Shown here piece by piece: positions 28,833-37,177 of a DNA stretch of 64,000 nucleotides; the stretch's first letter is position 1; every line of letters begins with the position of its first letter. The stretch comes from Deltaproteobacteria bacterium (GTDB taxonomy: Bacteria; Myxococcota_A; Polyangia; Polyangiales; JADJMO01): assembly GCA_025363655.1 (NCBI GenBank), contig JANYDK010000061.1, positions 1 to 64,000 of the forward strand, read 5' to 3'. The notes beneath the pieces were generated by a model. The model made no database searches. It was not told the DNA's origin and was given only the letters and a program-made list of their open reading frames with translations. Made by a program: the position numbers and the translations under genes.

Positions 28833-29189
28833 TCAAGGCGCGCCGCAAGCAAGCCATTCGGCGAGTTTTTGGCGATCAGCGAGCGGCGGGTCGTCGGGGC
28901 CAGGCGGCATGGTCGTGTTGTCGTCGGCCGCGTTGACGAAGATGCGATCACGGCTCTGGCGGATGGAGTCTGCGCTGGTGAACGATCGCGACGAATAGGC
29001 GTTCGCGCCGCCGTGGCACGACACGCACCAATCGTCGAAGAAATGCTTGCCGAAGTTGTCGTAGGTGAGCTTCGTCCCGCTCGGCGGACACGGGTGCTCG
29101 TCGAGCTTTTCGGCGCTGCTGCATGCCGTCGCGAGAAAGACGACACCGGCGATGCAGGTCAGGCCGGTGAGCCAGCGGCGCGCGCTCAC
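28833..29189 (-). CDS. Small monohaem c-type cytochrome-like lipoprotein
   Basis: A 118-residue protein. The GTG at 29187-29189 overlaps the stop of the upstream beta-barrel gene (GTGA), fixing the start. A lipoprotein signal ends with LATAC (Cys about 24). A single haem-binding motif, CVSCHGG, lies near residue 56, with a Met in TTMPPGPDD that could be the second ligand, and an LAEWLACGAP end typical of the 'planctomycete/myxobacterial' cytochrome domains. Probably an extracytoplasmic electron carrier or a redox sensor tethered to the membrane; partner unknown. Confidence 0.8.
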   Translation of the reverse strand: MSARRWLTGLTCIAGVVFLATACSSAEKLDEHPCPPSGTKLTYDNFGKHFFDDWCVSCHGGANAYSSRSFTSADSIRQSRDRIFVNAADDNTTMPPGPDDPPLADRQKLAEWLACGAP

Positions 29190-29812
29190 GGCGCCTCCGT
29201 CAGCGAGTAGTTGAAACCGATCGCGCCCATCACCCCGTAGTACGCGGACGGGCCGAGCGTGGCGTCGGGGAACCAGGTGACGTCGAGACCGGTGAGCACG
29301 AACCACTCGAAGTTCTTCTTCTTGGAGAAAGGAATTTCCAAGCCCAGACGCGCGCCGAAGCCGGCCCGGTGACGGATGCCGGTGCCGATGCCGGCGACCG
29401 TTCCGAAGGGATGATCGGCGACGGAGACCAAGCCTTCTTCGTGTTGATGGATGAAGTACGCGCGCAACGTCGGACGCACTTTTTCCCAAGGAAGCGTCCC
29501 CGATACGCCGAAGGTGAGGCCGGTGTCGAGGCGCGTGTCGACGGCGGCGCGCTCTTCCCAGACGACGACGTCGAGGGCGAAGACGCGCGCGAAGCGATAG
29601 CCGAAGCCGAGCTGCGTCCCGATCGTCCAATCGCCACGCCACGTCGACTTGCGCGTGGCGAGGCCGGCGTCGAGCTGCAGCTCACCGGCGTGCGCGACGC
29701 TTGGACACGTCGCCATCGCGACCACCGAGACGCCGAGCGCGAGCCCGAACGAGAGGCCGAGCGAGCGGCCGGAAGGAGCGCGGAGAAACGGGCGAGAGAA
29801 GTCGAGGGGCAC
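29186..29812 (-). CDS. Outer-membrane beta-barrel protein, unknown function
   Basis: A 208-residue protein. The chosen start, GTG at 29810-29812, places a standard signal peptide (hydrophobic FGLALGVSVVAMATC, cleavage after VAHA). The mature part consists of alternating strands: TIGTQLGFGYRFARVFALDV, LTFGVSGTLPWEKVRP, GIGTGIRHRAGFGARLGLEI, FEWFVLTGLDVTW and AYYGVMGAIGFNYSL, as expected for a small porin-like or OmpA-like barrel. Its stop overlaps the start of the cytochrome gene, so the two are made together; a small barrel coupled to an electron carrier recalls outer-membrane electron-transfer modules, but this is inference. Confidence 0.75.
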   Translation of the reverse strand: MPLDFSRPFLRAPSGRSLGLSFGLALGVSVVAMATCPSVAHAGELQLDAGLATRKSTWRGDWTIGTQLGFGYRFARVFALDVVVWEERAAVDTRLDTGLTFGVSGTLPWEKVRPTLRAYFIHQHEEGLVSVADHPFGTVAGIGTGIRHRAGFGARLGLEIPFSKKKNFEWFVLTGLDVTWFPDATLGPSAYYGVMGAIGFNYSLTEAP

Positions 29813-29909
29813 GGAGACCTGAATCCTACGCCGCCTGCGCCGCCCTGCCACGACTCGGGACGATGTTGGCCCTCGGGCCCGGGGCTTGGTCTGCTTCGGT
29901 CGGACCCGC

Positions 29910-30746
29910 ATGAGCGAAGACCCGTCTCCCCAGAAGCGTCACCAGCGCCACGTCGTGAGCTACCTCATCGACCCGCGTTTTCAGCTGAAATACACCGGTT
30001 TGCTGGTGGGGGTGGTGCTCGTCGTCACGCTCCTCCTCGGCACGATCATCTGGCGGACCTCGGACAGCGCGGCAGAGAACGCGCGCTTCGCCTCGGCGCA
30101 GGCCGAGACCGCGATCAAGGAATCGGAGACGACGGGCAAGCTCCTCCGCCTCATGGGCGCCTCGTATGCAGCGCAGGATCCGGAGCTGGCGAAGACGCTC
30201 GACGTCGACGAAGCGGCGACGGACGCCAAATTTGCGGCCAATCGTGCGGAAGTGGAACGTCGCAAGCAAGAGGTCGAGACCCAGCAACGGCGCATCCGGC
30301 TGACGCTGATCGGCGGCTCGCTCGCCTTCCTCGTCCTCCTCACCGGGCTCGGCATCTACATCACGCATCGAATCGTCGGGCCGGTGTACCGGCTGAAGCG
30401 GCTGCTTCGTCAGGTCGGCACTGCGCGCTTCGCGGTGGTCGACGGCATGGGAAGAGGCCGTCGCGGCGACGAGCTGGAAGACCTCTTCGACACCTTCGTG
30501 CAGATGACCTACTCGCTCAAGGCCTTGCAAGCCGGCCGCTTGGCGACACTCGAGGCGACGATCGAGCGCGCGCGCAAAGAAGGCGTGCCCGAGTCGGTGA
30601 TGCAGGGGCTGACCGCGCTCGAAGGTCAGATCGCGCTCGGGCTCGGCGGCGAGGTCGACTCCTTCCGACCCGGCACCGTGGCGCCGAAGCCAAGGGCCGA
30701 TGCGAAAGCCGAAGAGAAAGCCGAAGCGAAAGACGGTGACGCGTGA
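29910..30746 (+). CDS. HAMP-domain membrane protein without output domain
   Basis: A 278-residue protein starting at ATG 29910 (the longer frame adds only eight residues). Two transmembrane helices (about 32-52 and 132-152) enclose an 80-residue helical periplasmic loop. The second helix leads into a HAMP domain (THRIVGPVYRLKRLLRQV ... DELEDLFDTFVQMTYSLKA), with the conserved Pro. A coiled-coil and a low-complexity Lys/Glu/Ala tail follow; there is no kinase, GGDEF or chemoreceptor output domain. Its stop overlaps the GTG of a TerB-like gene, suggesting the output could pass through that partner. Confidence 0.85.
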   Translation: MSEDPSPQKRHQRHVVSYLIDPRFQLKYTGLLVGVVLVVTLLLGTIIWRTSDSAAENARFASAQAETAIKESETTGKLLRLMGASYAAQDPELAKTLDVDEAATDAKFAANRAEVERRKQEVETQQRRIRLTLIGGSLAFLVLLTGLGIYITHRIVGPVYRLKRLLRQVGTARFAVVDGMGRGRRGDELEDLFDTFVQMTYSLKALQAGRLATLEATIERARKEGVPESVMQGLTALEGQIALGLGGEVDSFRPGTVAPKPRADAKAEEKAEAKDGDA

Positions 30747-31204
30747 AATCCAGCTCCCTCGTCACCCACGCGGTCGAACGGCTGATCCGCGAGTTCGAAG
30801 AGAACGACTACAACCCGACGCCGGTGATCGATCTCGGCACCCTCGTCGCCAGCGCCGATGGCTCGATCGACGACGAGGAGATCGACGCCATCCGACAAAT
30901 TCTCGAGCCGATCTTGCACACGCAGCTCGACGGAGAGATCGTCGGATACCTCGTCGCCGCCAGCGCGAAGGTGATCGCGGCCGCCGGCATCTCGGCGCGC
31001 ATCCGCCTCCTCGGACAGATTCTCCTCGATTGCGGCGCCGCCGAAGACGGGATGATCCTCGCGCTGGCGGTCGCATGGTCGAACGGCGGATACTCCGACG
31101 CGGAGAAGAAAATCATCGACGAGTTGGCGGCGGCGACACGTCTGCCGCCCGCGCGCGTCGAAGCGCTCAGCGCCAAGGTGAAGGCCGCCGTGAGCGGGTC
31201 GTGA
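30743..31204 (+). CDS. TerB-like small helical protein
   Basis: A 153-residue protein. GTG 30743 overlaps the stop of the HAMP gene. It has the TerB/DjlA-type pattern: an acidic metal-loop-like segment LVASADGSIDDEEIDAIRQIL near residue 32 and a second similar half AVAWSNGGYSDAEKKIIDELA near residue 110, giving the paired helical bundle with Asp/Glu-rich loops known from tellurite-resistance TerB. TerB-like domains are often linked to envelope stress and signalling at membranes. Coupling to a HAMP protein suggests it is its soluble partner; not demonstrated. Confidence 0.75.
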   Translation: MKSSSLVTHAVERLIREFEENDYNPTPVIDLGTLVASADGSIDDEEIDAIRQILEPILHTQLDGEIVGYLVAASAKVIAAAGISARIRLLGQILLDCGAAEDGMILALAVAWSNGGYSDAEKKIIDELAAATRLPPARVEALSAKVKAAVSGS

Positions 31205-31211
31205 GGACCTG

Positions 31212-32165
31212 ATGCGCGCATTGGTGACGGGGGCGACGGGCACCATCGGCGAGCGGCTCGTGCGCGCCCTCGGCCCCGACACGATCGTCCTCAGCCGCTC
31301 GCCCGAGCGCGCGAAGAAGCAGCTCGGCGTGGAAGCGCGTGCGTGGGATGGGCAGGCCACCGTCGACGTCGACGGCATCGACGCGATCTTCCACCTCGCC
31401 GGCGAGCCCGTCGCCGAAGGACGCTGGAACACCGAGAAAAAGAGGCGTATTCGCGACAGTCGGGTGCTCGGGACCCGCGCGCTCGTGCAGTCGATCGCCG
31501 CCGCCAAGAGCAAGCCCGCGGTGCTCGTGAGCGCCTCGGCGGTGGGCTTCTACGGCGATCGCGGCGACGAGGTGCTCACCGAAGCGAGCGCCGGCGGCGA
31601 CGGCTTTCTCAGCGAGGTCTGCCGCGAGTGGGAGTCCGAAGCGATGGCCGCCGAATCGCATGGAGCTCGCGCGGCGCAGGTCCGCGTCGGCATCGTCCTC
31701 GCGCGGGAAGGCGGCGCGTTCGCCAAGATGCTCCCCCTCTTCCGCAGCGGTCTCGCCGGCCGACTCGGCTCGGGCAAGCAATGGATGCCGTGGATCCACG
31801 TCGACGACATCGTCGCGCTCTTCCTCCACGCCGCGCACGCCGACGTCCACGGCGCGCTCAATGGCGTTGCGCCGGACATCGTCACCAACGCCGACTTCAC
31901 CAAGGCACTCGCCAAAGCGGTGAACCGTCCGGCGTTCTTCGCGGCGCCGAAGCTGCTGCTCTCGCTCGCGCTCGGAGAGACCGCCGACGTCGTCGTCGCC
32001 TCGCAACGCGCGATCCCGAAAAAGACGCTCGCCAGCGGTTTCATCTACCGCGAGCCGAAGCTCGAACATGCCCTCGCCTCGCTCCTCGAGGATTCGAGCA
32101 ACAAATCCGAGAAAAACGAGAAATCTGCTCAGTCGGGACCAGGGCCGCGACAGACGAAGCGCTGA
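31212..32165 (+). CDS. TIGR01777/YfcH-family NAD(P)-binding epimerase-like protein
   Basis: A 317-residue extended short-chain dehydrogenase. N-terminal nucleotide-binding GATGTIGERLVRAL, AIFHLAGEPVAEGRWN, the VSASAVGFYGDRG region where the usual catalytic Tyr sits, and WMPWIHVDDIVALF plus GALNGVAPDIVTNADFTKAL are hallmarks of the TIGR01777 (YfcH) family. The reaction catalysed by this family is not established. It lies 7 bp after the TerB-like gene and may be co-transcribed. The last 40 residues are low-complexity and overlap, tail to tail, the end of the convergent lipoprotein gene by 37 bp (32129-32165). Confidence 0.9.
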   Translation: MRALVTGATGTIGERLVRALGPDTIVLSRSPERAKKQLGVEARAWDGQATVDVDGIDAIFHLAGEPVAEGRWNTEKKRRIRDSRVLGTRALVQSIAAAKSKPAVLVSASAVGFYGDRGDEVLTEASAGGDGFLSEVCREWESEAMAAESHGARAAQVRVGIVLAREGGAFAKMLPLFRSGLAGRLGSGKQWMPWIHVDDIVALFLHAAHADVHGALNGVAPDIVTNADFTKALAKAVNRPAFFAAPKLLLSLALGETADVVVASQRAIPKKTLASGFIYREPKLEHALASLLEDSSNKSEKNEKSAQSGPGPRQTKR

Positions 32166-33868
32166 CGGAGCACCTGCGCTGTCGAGCTCGTCGTTCCCCC
32201 CCGCCGCCGGGTCCAAGCGACGTGCAACGCACGATCGGCGGCCGAGAAGGCGACGCCCAGGGGCACGCCGGTGCGCAGATCGGGCGCTTCTTCGAGGATC
32301 GGGCTGACGATCATCGCGCCCTTCGCGTCGCGCACCGAGATGGTGAGAAAGCCCGGGATGAAATCCGGTGACGTGCCACGAATCGCCGAAAAAACAGAGG
32401 CGAAACCCTTCTCGAAGGGCACCAGCGAGAGTGGCCCGGGAGAGGTTGCGACGCCGACGTCGATCGCCGGGAGCTCTTCGTGGGTGCCGTCCGGCAGCAC
32501 GGAGACCAGTCGATACGGATAGCGAGACTCCGTCGGATGCGACGGCCGATAGCCGACGATCACCATTCCGTCGGCGAGCGCGGTGACGTCACCGTCGAGC
32601 GTCTGTCCGACGGGCAAGCGGACGTGCTTCGACAACGTCGTGTCGCGCGGATCGGCGATGAAGAAGACGTTGATCCCGGTGTCGTCCCAGAGATCGCCCG
32701 AGGCCGGCACCGAGGCGGCGATGACGATGCCGTCGCCCCAGCGTGTGACCCTCGCCCACGCGTGCTCGAGGGCTGCCTCGGAACCGTGCGGACGCTCGTC
32801 TGCCAAGTCGAGCGTGTCGCGCGGCGTGCGATCGGCGAGCGACATCGCCAACGTTCCGACGCCTGATTTGCCGTCGCCGAGCGCACTACGCGTGACGAGC
32901 CAGGTGTAGAGAACGCCCTCGCGCATCACGCCGGCGATGTCGATCTCCTCCGTCGGCTTGGTCGGAAGCCCCGAGGGCTCCGCCCACTTCGAGCCCTCGA
33001 GCGGCGTCGAGGTGGCAAACGCGCCGATGTGCCCGGGCTCCCGCGAGCCCCACCCGAGGAGGAACCGATTGCCCGCGAAATCGACGGCGGACATCGAGTC
33101 CCCGAAGAAGGTTCCGGAGCCGACGAACCCCACCGTCTTGGCCATCGACGGCACCGCGCTCTGCACGACGGAGGCCCCGACCGACTCGGAGCCACCGAGC
33201 ATCGGCGTCAGCGTGTACGCGGCGAGGAGCTGCGTTCCCGCGGTCGCGAGCGACGTGCGATCGGCGATCGTCCCACTGGTGTCGAGAAGCAGACGCGCAT
33301 CACCGACGAGCGTCGCCGTCGGCACGCAGGCCACTTCCGTCGCGCGTGCTCCGCAATCGTTGACCGCGTGCCAGTGACTCGATTCACACTGGAAAATGGA
33401 CTCTTTCGCACACGTCGTGGCCGAGTAGAAGCAGTCGAGCCCTTGCGCGCTGCACGACTGCCCTTCGGTCGGCATCACCGGCGGGCACGCCGTCGGATCG
33501 ATGCAGCGCGCGATCTCCAGCCAGCCCTCGCGCTCGCAACGGACCACCACTTGATCGCTCGCGCTCGCGTCACTGCACGGACCGACCTTGCCGCGGCGAT
33601 AGGTGCAGACCGCGCCGACGATCGCGCACGCGCTCGCGGTGCTCGGCGGATCTTTCGGACACTCGACGGATGGCGGTGCATCGACGAACGAATCGATCGC
33701 GACGTCCCTCGGAGCGATGGAGTCGACGCTCGGCAGGTCGGCGTCGAAACCGAGCGTGCCTGGGCGAGCATCCCCCGACGTCTCGACGCCGAACAGCTCC
33801 GAGCGAGCGCCGCACGCGGACGAGAGGATCACCAGCGAGGCGAGGCGCGCGAAAGAAAGGAAGCGCAT
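32129..33868 (-). CDS. Large lipoprotein, Cys-rich N-terminal part and beta-propeller-like body
   Basis: A 579-residue protein. The ATG at 33866-33868 opens a lipoprotein signal ending LSSAC; the longer frame adds non-signal residues. Residues 25-75 are an Asp/Ser/Pro linker. Residues about 75-190 carry at least ten Cys (VECPKDPPS, CAIVGAVCTYRRG, CIDPTACPPV, GLDCFYSATTCAKE), resembling small disulfide-rich modules seen in Polyangiales lipoproteins. The remainder shows repeated strand-turn units with Asp/Gly turns (FLLGWGSREPGHIGAF, IVIAASVPASGDLWDD), probably a beta-propeller. Function unknown. Confidence 0.75.
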   Translation of the reverse strand: MRFLSFARLASLVILSSACGARSELFGVETSGDARPGTLGFDADLPSVDSIAPRDVAIDSFVDAPPSVECPKDPPSTASACAIVGAVCTYRRGKVGPCSDASASDQVVVRCEREGWLEIARCIDPTACPPVMPTEGQSCSAQGLDCFYSATTCAKESIFQCESSHWHAVNDCGARATEVACVPTATLVGDARLLLDTSGTIADRTSLATAGTQLLAAYTLTPMLGGSESVGASVVQSAVPSMAKTVGFVGSGTFFGDSMSAVDFAGNRFLLGWGSREPGHIGAFATSTPLEGSKWAEPSGLPTKPTEEIDIAGVMREGVLYTWLVTRSALGDGKSGVGTLAMSLADRTPRDTLDLADERPHGSEAALEHAWARVTRWGDGIVIAASVPASGDLWDDTGINVFFIADPRDTTLSKHVRLPVGQTLDGDVTALADGMVIVGYRPSHPTESRYPYRLVSVLPDGTHEELPAIDVGVATSPGPLSLVPFEKGFASVFSAIRGTSPDFIPGFLTISVRDAKGAMIVSPILEEAPDLRTGVPLGVAFSAADRALHVAWTRRRGGTTSSTAQVLRQRFVCRGPGPD

Positions 33869-33921
33869 GGCGCGCGCGTAGAGCGAAGAGCATGCCGCGC
33901 GAGAAATCATGCCGATTTCAT

Positions 33922-33945
33922 CGCTGGCACAAGCGCTGGCACAAG
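33922..33945. repeat. Tandem duplication of CGCTGGCACAAG
   Basis: Two perfect 12-bp copies side by side in the 86-bp gap between the stop of the DUF6882-like gene (33955) and the start of the lipoprotein gene (33868), both on the minus strand. The half-unit resembles a direct-repeat operator; no promoter elements are clear. Confidence 0.6.
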
Positions 33946-33954
33946 CTCAGGCGA

Positions 33955-34797
33955 TCACGCGAGCGCTTCGCCGGTGCGCATGTTCTCGAGGAGGATGAAG
34001 GCGGTGCCGCCCTTGATCGGCGCGCGGAAGACGCCGTCGGCCTTGCGCAGCTCGACGACGAGCGCCGAGAGCGCCCACGCGGAGGCCTCGTCGATGGCGT
34101 ACGAAGGACGCGTCACCTCCCACATGTCGCGCTCGAGGATGCCGTCGATCAACGCTGCGGCCCGCGCGCGCACTGCGTCGGGGAGCGTCGGGTTGCCACC
34201 GCCCCACGTCCACGCGCGCGTCTTGATCGAATAGGTGCCGATCATCGTCGCGTCGGCGAGCGCGCGAACGGTGCCTGAATCTCCGAGGAAGCGAATGACG
34301 CCGTGGCTCGCGCCCTTCGGGGCGAGGTCGACTTCGAAGCGCCCCTCGGCGTACCCCTCGTGACGCGCACGGAGGAGCTCGCTCTTCTCGTTGAGCGCGG
34401 CGACGAGCGCGTCGCGACGTTCGTCGAACTTGGTGCTCGGCGTGTGGACGAGGCCGGGGAGAAAGGCGAACGCTTGATCGAGTCGACGGATGAAGGTGCC
34501 GCCGCCGACGTCTTCGACCTCGACGTCTTCGAGCCCGCAGAGCGCTTCGGTCGCCTTTGCCAATACCGGCAATGCGCCGTGCGCCTCGGGGGCGTTGCAC
34601 GAGGACTCGACCTTCACCTCATCACCAATAATCTCTTCGACGTCGAGCCCGGCGACCTCGAGCGGATCGTCCTTGCCGCGACGGCCGAGCTCGACGAGGC
34701 AGCGGCCGTACTCGCCGGCGGCGAACGTCGACAAAAGCATCGCGCCGACGTCGGCGAGGATCTCGCGACGCATCTGGGCGCGCTCTTCGGGGCTCAT
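33955..34797 (-). CDS. DUF6882-like protein, unknown function
   Basis: A 280-residue soluble protein without signal peptide. The C-terminal 130 residues show DLAPKGASHGVIRFLGDSG, the Trp-rich TRAWTWGGGNPTLPDAVRAR, then a helical segment and FRAPIKGGTAFILLENM. This matches the general pattern (strands, then T-W-x-W-x-x-x-N-P, then a strand-helix end) that I associate with DUF6882. The N-terminal half (GRRGKDDPLEVAGLDVEEIIG...) is acidic and not recognised. The annotation to a DUF is from memory of the motif and uncertain. ATG at 34797 lies 116 bp from the divergent TerB-Coq4-like gene. Confidence 0.65.
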   Translation of the reverse strand: MSPEERAQMRREILADVGAMLLSTFAAGEYGRCLVELGRRGKDDPLEVAGLDVEEIIGDEVKVESSCNAPEAHGALPVLAKATEALCGLEDVEVEDVGGGTFIRRLDQAFAFLPGLVHTPSTKFDERRDALVAALNEKSELLRARHEGYAEGRFEVDLAPKGASHGVIRFLGDSGTVRALADATMIGTYSIKTRAWTWGGGNPTLPDAVRARAAALIDGILERDMWEVTRPSYAIDEASAWALSALVVELRKADGVFRAPIKGGTAFILLENMRTGEALA

Positions 34798-34913
34798 GGT
34801 CTGCAGCTAAGTCGCGCCGGGGGAGGCTGTCGAGGAAGGCGCCGATTGCCTGCGAAATCAGCCTCTTTCGCGTCCGCTTGCGTCCGGCAGAGCGGTCGGT
34901 TTCTCATCGAGGG

Positions 34914-35864
34914 ATGCAGCTCGTCATCCCGCCTCCCGAAGTCGCGCGCGTCGGTCTTCGCGCGCTGCGCATGGTCGCCGCCGCCGATGGAGAAATTCAC
35001 GATCTCGAGAGGCGCATGGTCGCCGCGGTGCAGACGCACATTCTCCACACCGATCTCGACTTCGACTCCCTCGAACCGATCACGCCGGAAGAGCTGGCGA
35101 GCGGGCTGCCGGAGCCGTTTCGCGAGAAGGTCGTCCACAGCTGTCTCATCGCTGCGCTCATCGACGGTGAAGCGAGCACCGAAGAGATCGCCCTCGTGCG
35201 CAGCTATGCCAAGGCACTCGGCGTCGCCAGCGACGTGGTCGAGACCGCGCAGAAGCTCGTCGACGAGCACCTCCTCCGCTTCCGCATCGACATCCTCCGA
35301 CGCTCGTTCTTCGGGCAACGCGGGGCCGACTTCTACCAGCACCGAGGCTTTCGCGGGCTCGTCACGGTGGCGGGAAATATCATGCAAATCGAGAACGCCG
35401 CGATGGCCGCGAAGTATCGCGCGCTCTCCAAGCTCCCGGCCGGAACGCTCGGTCGCGGTTGGTGGGAGTTCATCGAGAAGAACCAATTCTCGGTACCTGG
35501 CGAGAAGGGCGCGGGACCAGAGCCGATCGTCTTCCACGACTGCATCCACGTGCTCGCCGAGTACGACACGACCTCCAGCGAAGAGACGCAAATCGCAGCG
35601 TTCCAAGCAGGAACGATGCAGAAGGACGCCGTCTACGGGCTGCTCTTCCCGCTCGCGCAGTTCCACCTCGGCGTCTCGATCACTCCGGTGACCAACGCGG
35701 AGAAGGGCGTCATCGATCCCGAGCGTTGGGTGAAGGCCTTCGTTCGCGGGACGAAGACGAAGATCGATTTGGCGACGAAGTGGCAGCCGTGGGAGGTCTT
35801 CGAGCGAAAGGTGACCGAGCTGCGTGTCGAATACGGCGTCGAGCCGCGCTCTCGCACGCTGTGA
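34914..35864 (+). CDS. TerB-like domain fused to Coq4-like domain
   Basis: A 316-residue protein. ATG 34914 has GAGGG directly upstream. Residues 1-115 are TerB-like: LRMVAAADGEIHDLERRMVA and LIAALIDGEASTEEIALVRS are the two paired acidic loops. Residues about 145-310 resemble Coq4: a hydrophobic helix, ALSKLPAGTLGRGWWEFIEK, then FHDCIHVLAEYDTTSSEETQ, which fits the HDxxH...E metal-binding motif of Coq4, and AFQAG. Coq4 organises ubiquinone biosynthesis and binds metal and prenyl-lipid; here it may serve in quinone or lipid metabolism near the membrane. The fusion is unusual to me. A short CCGCC/GGCGG hairpin (35868-35882) follows the stop. Confidence 0.72.
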   Translation: MQLVIPPPEVARVGLRALRMVAAADGEIHDLERRMVAAVQTHILHTDLDFDSLEPITPEELASGLPEPFREKVVHSCLIAALIDGEASTEEIALVRSYAKALGVASDVVETAQKLVDEHLLRFRIDILRRSFFGQRGADFYQHRGFRGLVTVAGNIMQIENAAMAAKYRALSKLPAGTLGRGWWEFIEKNQFSVPGEKGAGPEPIVFHDCIHVLAEYDTTSSEETQIAAFQAGTMQKDAVYGLLFPLAQFHLGVSITPVTNAEKGVIDPERWVKAFVRGTKTKIDLATKWQPWEVFERKVTELRVEYGVEPRSRTL

Positions 35865-35867
35865 TTT

Positions 35868-35882
35868 CCGCCGACGCGGCGG
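35868..35882 (+). terminator. Possible short terminator hairpin
   Basis: CCGCC-GACGC-GGCGG lies 4 bases after the stop of the TerB-Coq4-like gene and 63 bases before the PI-PLC gene. The stem is strong but only 5 bp and lacks a T-run, so it may be chance in GC-rich DNA. Confidence 0.25.
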
Positions 35883-35944
35883 CTCGTGGCGTTTTCACGT
35901 CGGAATCGTAACCAAACGGTGACGACGCGCTAACCTACGAGAAC

Positions 35945-37117
35945 ATGTTCCACCGCTCGAGGGGCCTATTCTCGGTCTTGTTCACCGTCGTCGTCGTCGC
36001 GTCGCCGGCGTCGCTGATCGCCACCGGCTGCAGCTCGTCGTCGAGCTCGGAGACGCCGAAGGACTCGGGCACCACCGCCGACGCCAGGGCGGACGTGGTG
36101 ATCCCCGACGACGACGCGCCCGCCTGTCCGCCGAAGTTGGGGACGGCGAAGGCGCGCGTGGCGGCGCGGCCGGCGAAGGGACCGCTCGACGACACGATGC
36201 GGATGAATCAGCTGCAGCTGAAGGCCACCCACAACAGCTATCACCTGCAACCCGACAGCTCGCTCGTCGATTGGAGCTACTCGCACGCGCCGCTCGATCA
36301 GCAGCTCGAGTCGCAAGGGGTGCGCGGCGTCGAGCTCGACGTGCATTGGGACGAGGCGTGCAATCGGTATCGTGTCTTTCACATCGCCATCCTCGATCCG
36401 CGATCGACCTGCGACGCGTTCACCGATTGCTTGCAGATCTTGCGCACGTGGTCCGATGCGCATCAGGGCCATCACCCCATTTTCGTCCACATCGAGCCCA
36501 AGGACGGTTACGAGCCCGACGTCGGAGAGGCTCGATTTCAAGCCCTGGAGAGCGAAATTCTCTCGGTCTGGCCGCGCGAGTCGATCGTCACGCCGGACGA
36601 GGTGAAGGGCACCGCGACGTCGCTCGCGGCGGCGGTGGCGACGCCCGGTGGCGATCACGGCTGGCCGACGCTCGGGGCCGCGCGCGGTCGCTTCGTCTTC
36701 TACATGGATCGCTCGGACGAGATGCGCGACGCCTACACGCACGGCCGAAAAGATCTGGTCGGTCGTCTCCTCTTCACCGACGCCGACGCGACCGATCCCT
36801 TCGCCGCGATGCGCATCCTCAACGATCCGGTGGGAAGCAAAGACGACATCGAGGCGTCGGTGAAGAAGGGCGTCATCGTCCGCACGTTCGCCGAGAAGAG
36901 CATCGAGTCGGCAAAAGCGGCCGATCGCACGCAGCCCGATCTCGCGCTCGCCGGCGCGGCGCAGATCATCAGCACCGACTTCCCCGCCAAGGTGGCGAGC
37001 ACGAGCTACTTCCTCGAGCTCACCGGCGGCACGCCCTCCCGCTGCGACGCGCTCGTCGCCCCCACCGAGTGCACGCCCGACGCCGTCGAGTCGGAGGGGC
37101 GGCTGAAAACGCCGTGA
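35945..37117 (+). CDS. Phosphatidylinositol-specific phospholipase C-like lipoprotein (Ca2+-dependent type)
   Basis: A 390-residue protein with a lipoprotein signal (PASLIATGC) and a Ser/Asp linker. The catalytic domain begins near residue 85 with LQLKATHNSYHLQP (His96, the first catalytic His of the TIM-barrel), SHAPLDQQLESQGVRGVELDVHWD, YRVFHIAILDPRSTC with the second His, and HPIFVHIEPKDG carrying the acidic metal ligands. It ends with a conserved AAQIISTDFPAKV segment. This matches the PI-PLC-C1 family of bacterial, calcium-dependent phospholipases. Probably an envelope-exposed lipase cleaving phosphoinositides or related lipids, a plausible tool in a predatory lifestyle. Confidence 0.88.
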   Translation: MFHRSRGLFSVLFTVVVVASPASLIATGCSSSSSSETPKDSGTTADARADVVIPDDDAPACPPKLGTAKARVAARPAKGPLDDTMRMNQLQLKATHNSYHLQPDSSLVDWSYSHAPLDQQLESQGVRGVELDVHWDEACNRYRVFHIAILDPRSTCDAFTDCLQILRTWSDAHQGHHPIFVHIEPKDGYEPDVGEARFQALESEILSVWPRESIVTPDEVKGTATSLAAAVATPGGDHGWPTLGAARGRFVFYMDRSDEMRDAYTHGRKDLVGRLLFTDADATDPFAAMRILNDPVGSKDDIEASVKKGVIVRTFAEKSIESAKAADRTQPDLALAGAAQIISTDFPAKVASTSYFLELTGGTPSRCDALVAPTECTPDAVESEGRLKTP

Positions 37118-37177
37118 ATGGTCGGCAAAACAGGTAGCTGGCGCGATCGACGAGGTCTCGCGTACCATCGGAAGACG

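Noticed and set aside
32129-32165. 37-bp overlap of convergent genes as a sign of a wrong stop
   Set aside because: Both frames are well supported upstream; tail-to-tail overlaps of this size occur naturally, and the tail of the epimerase-like protein is merely low complexity.
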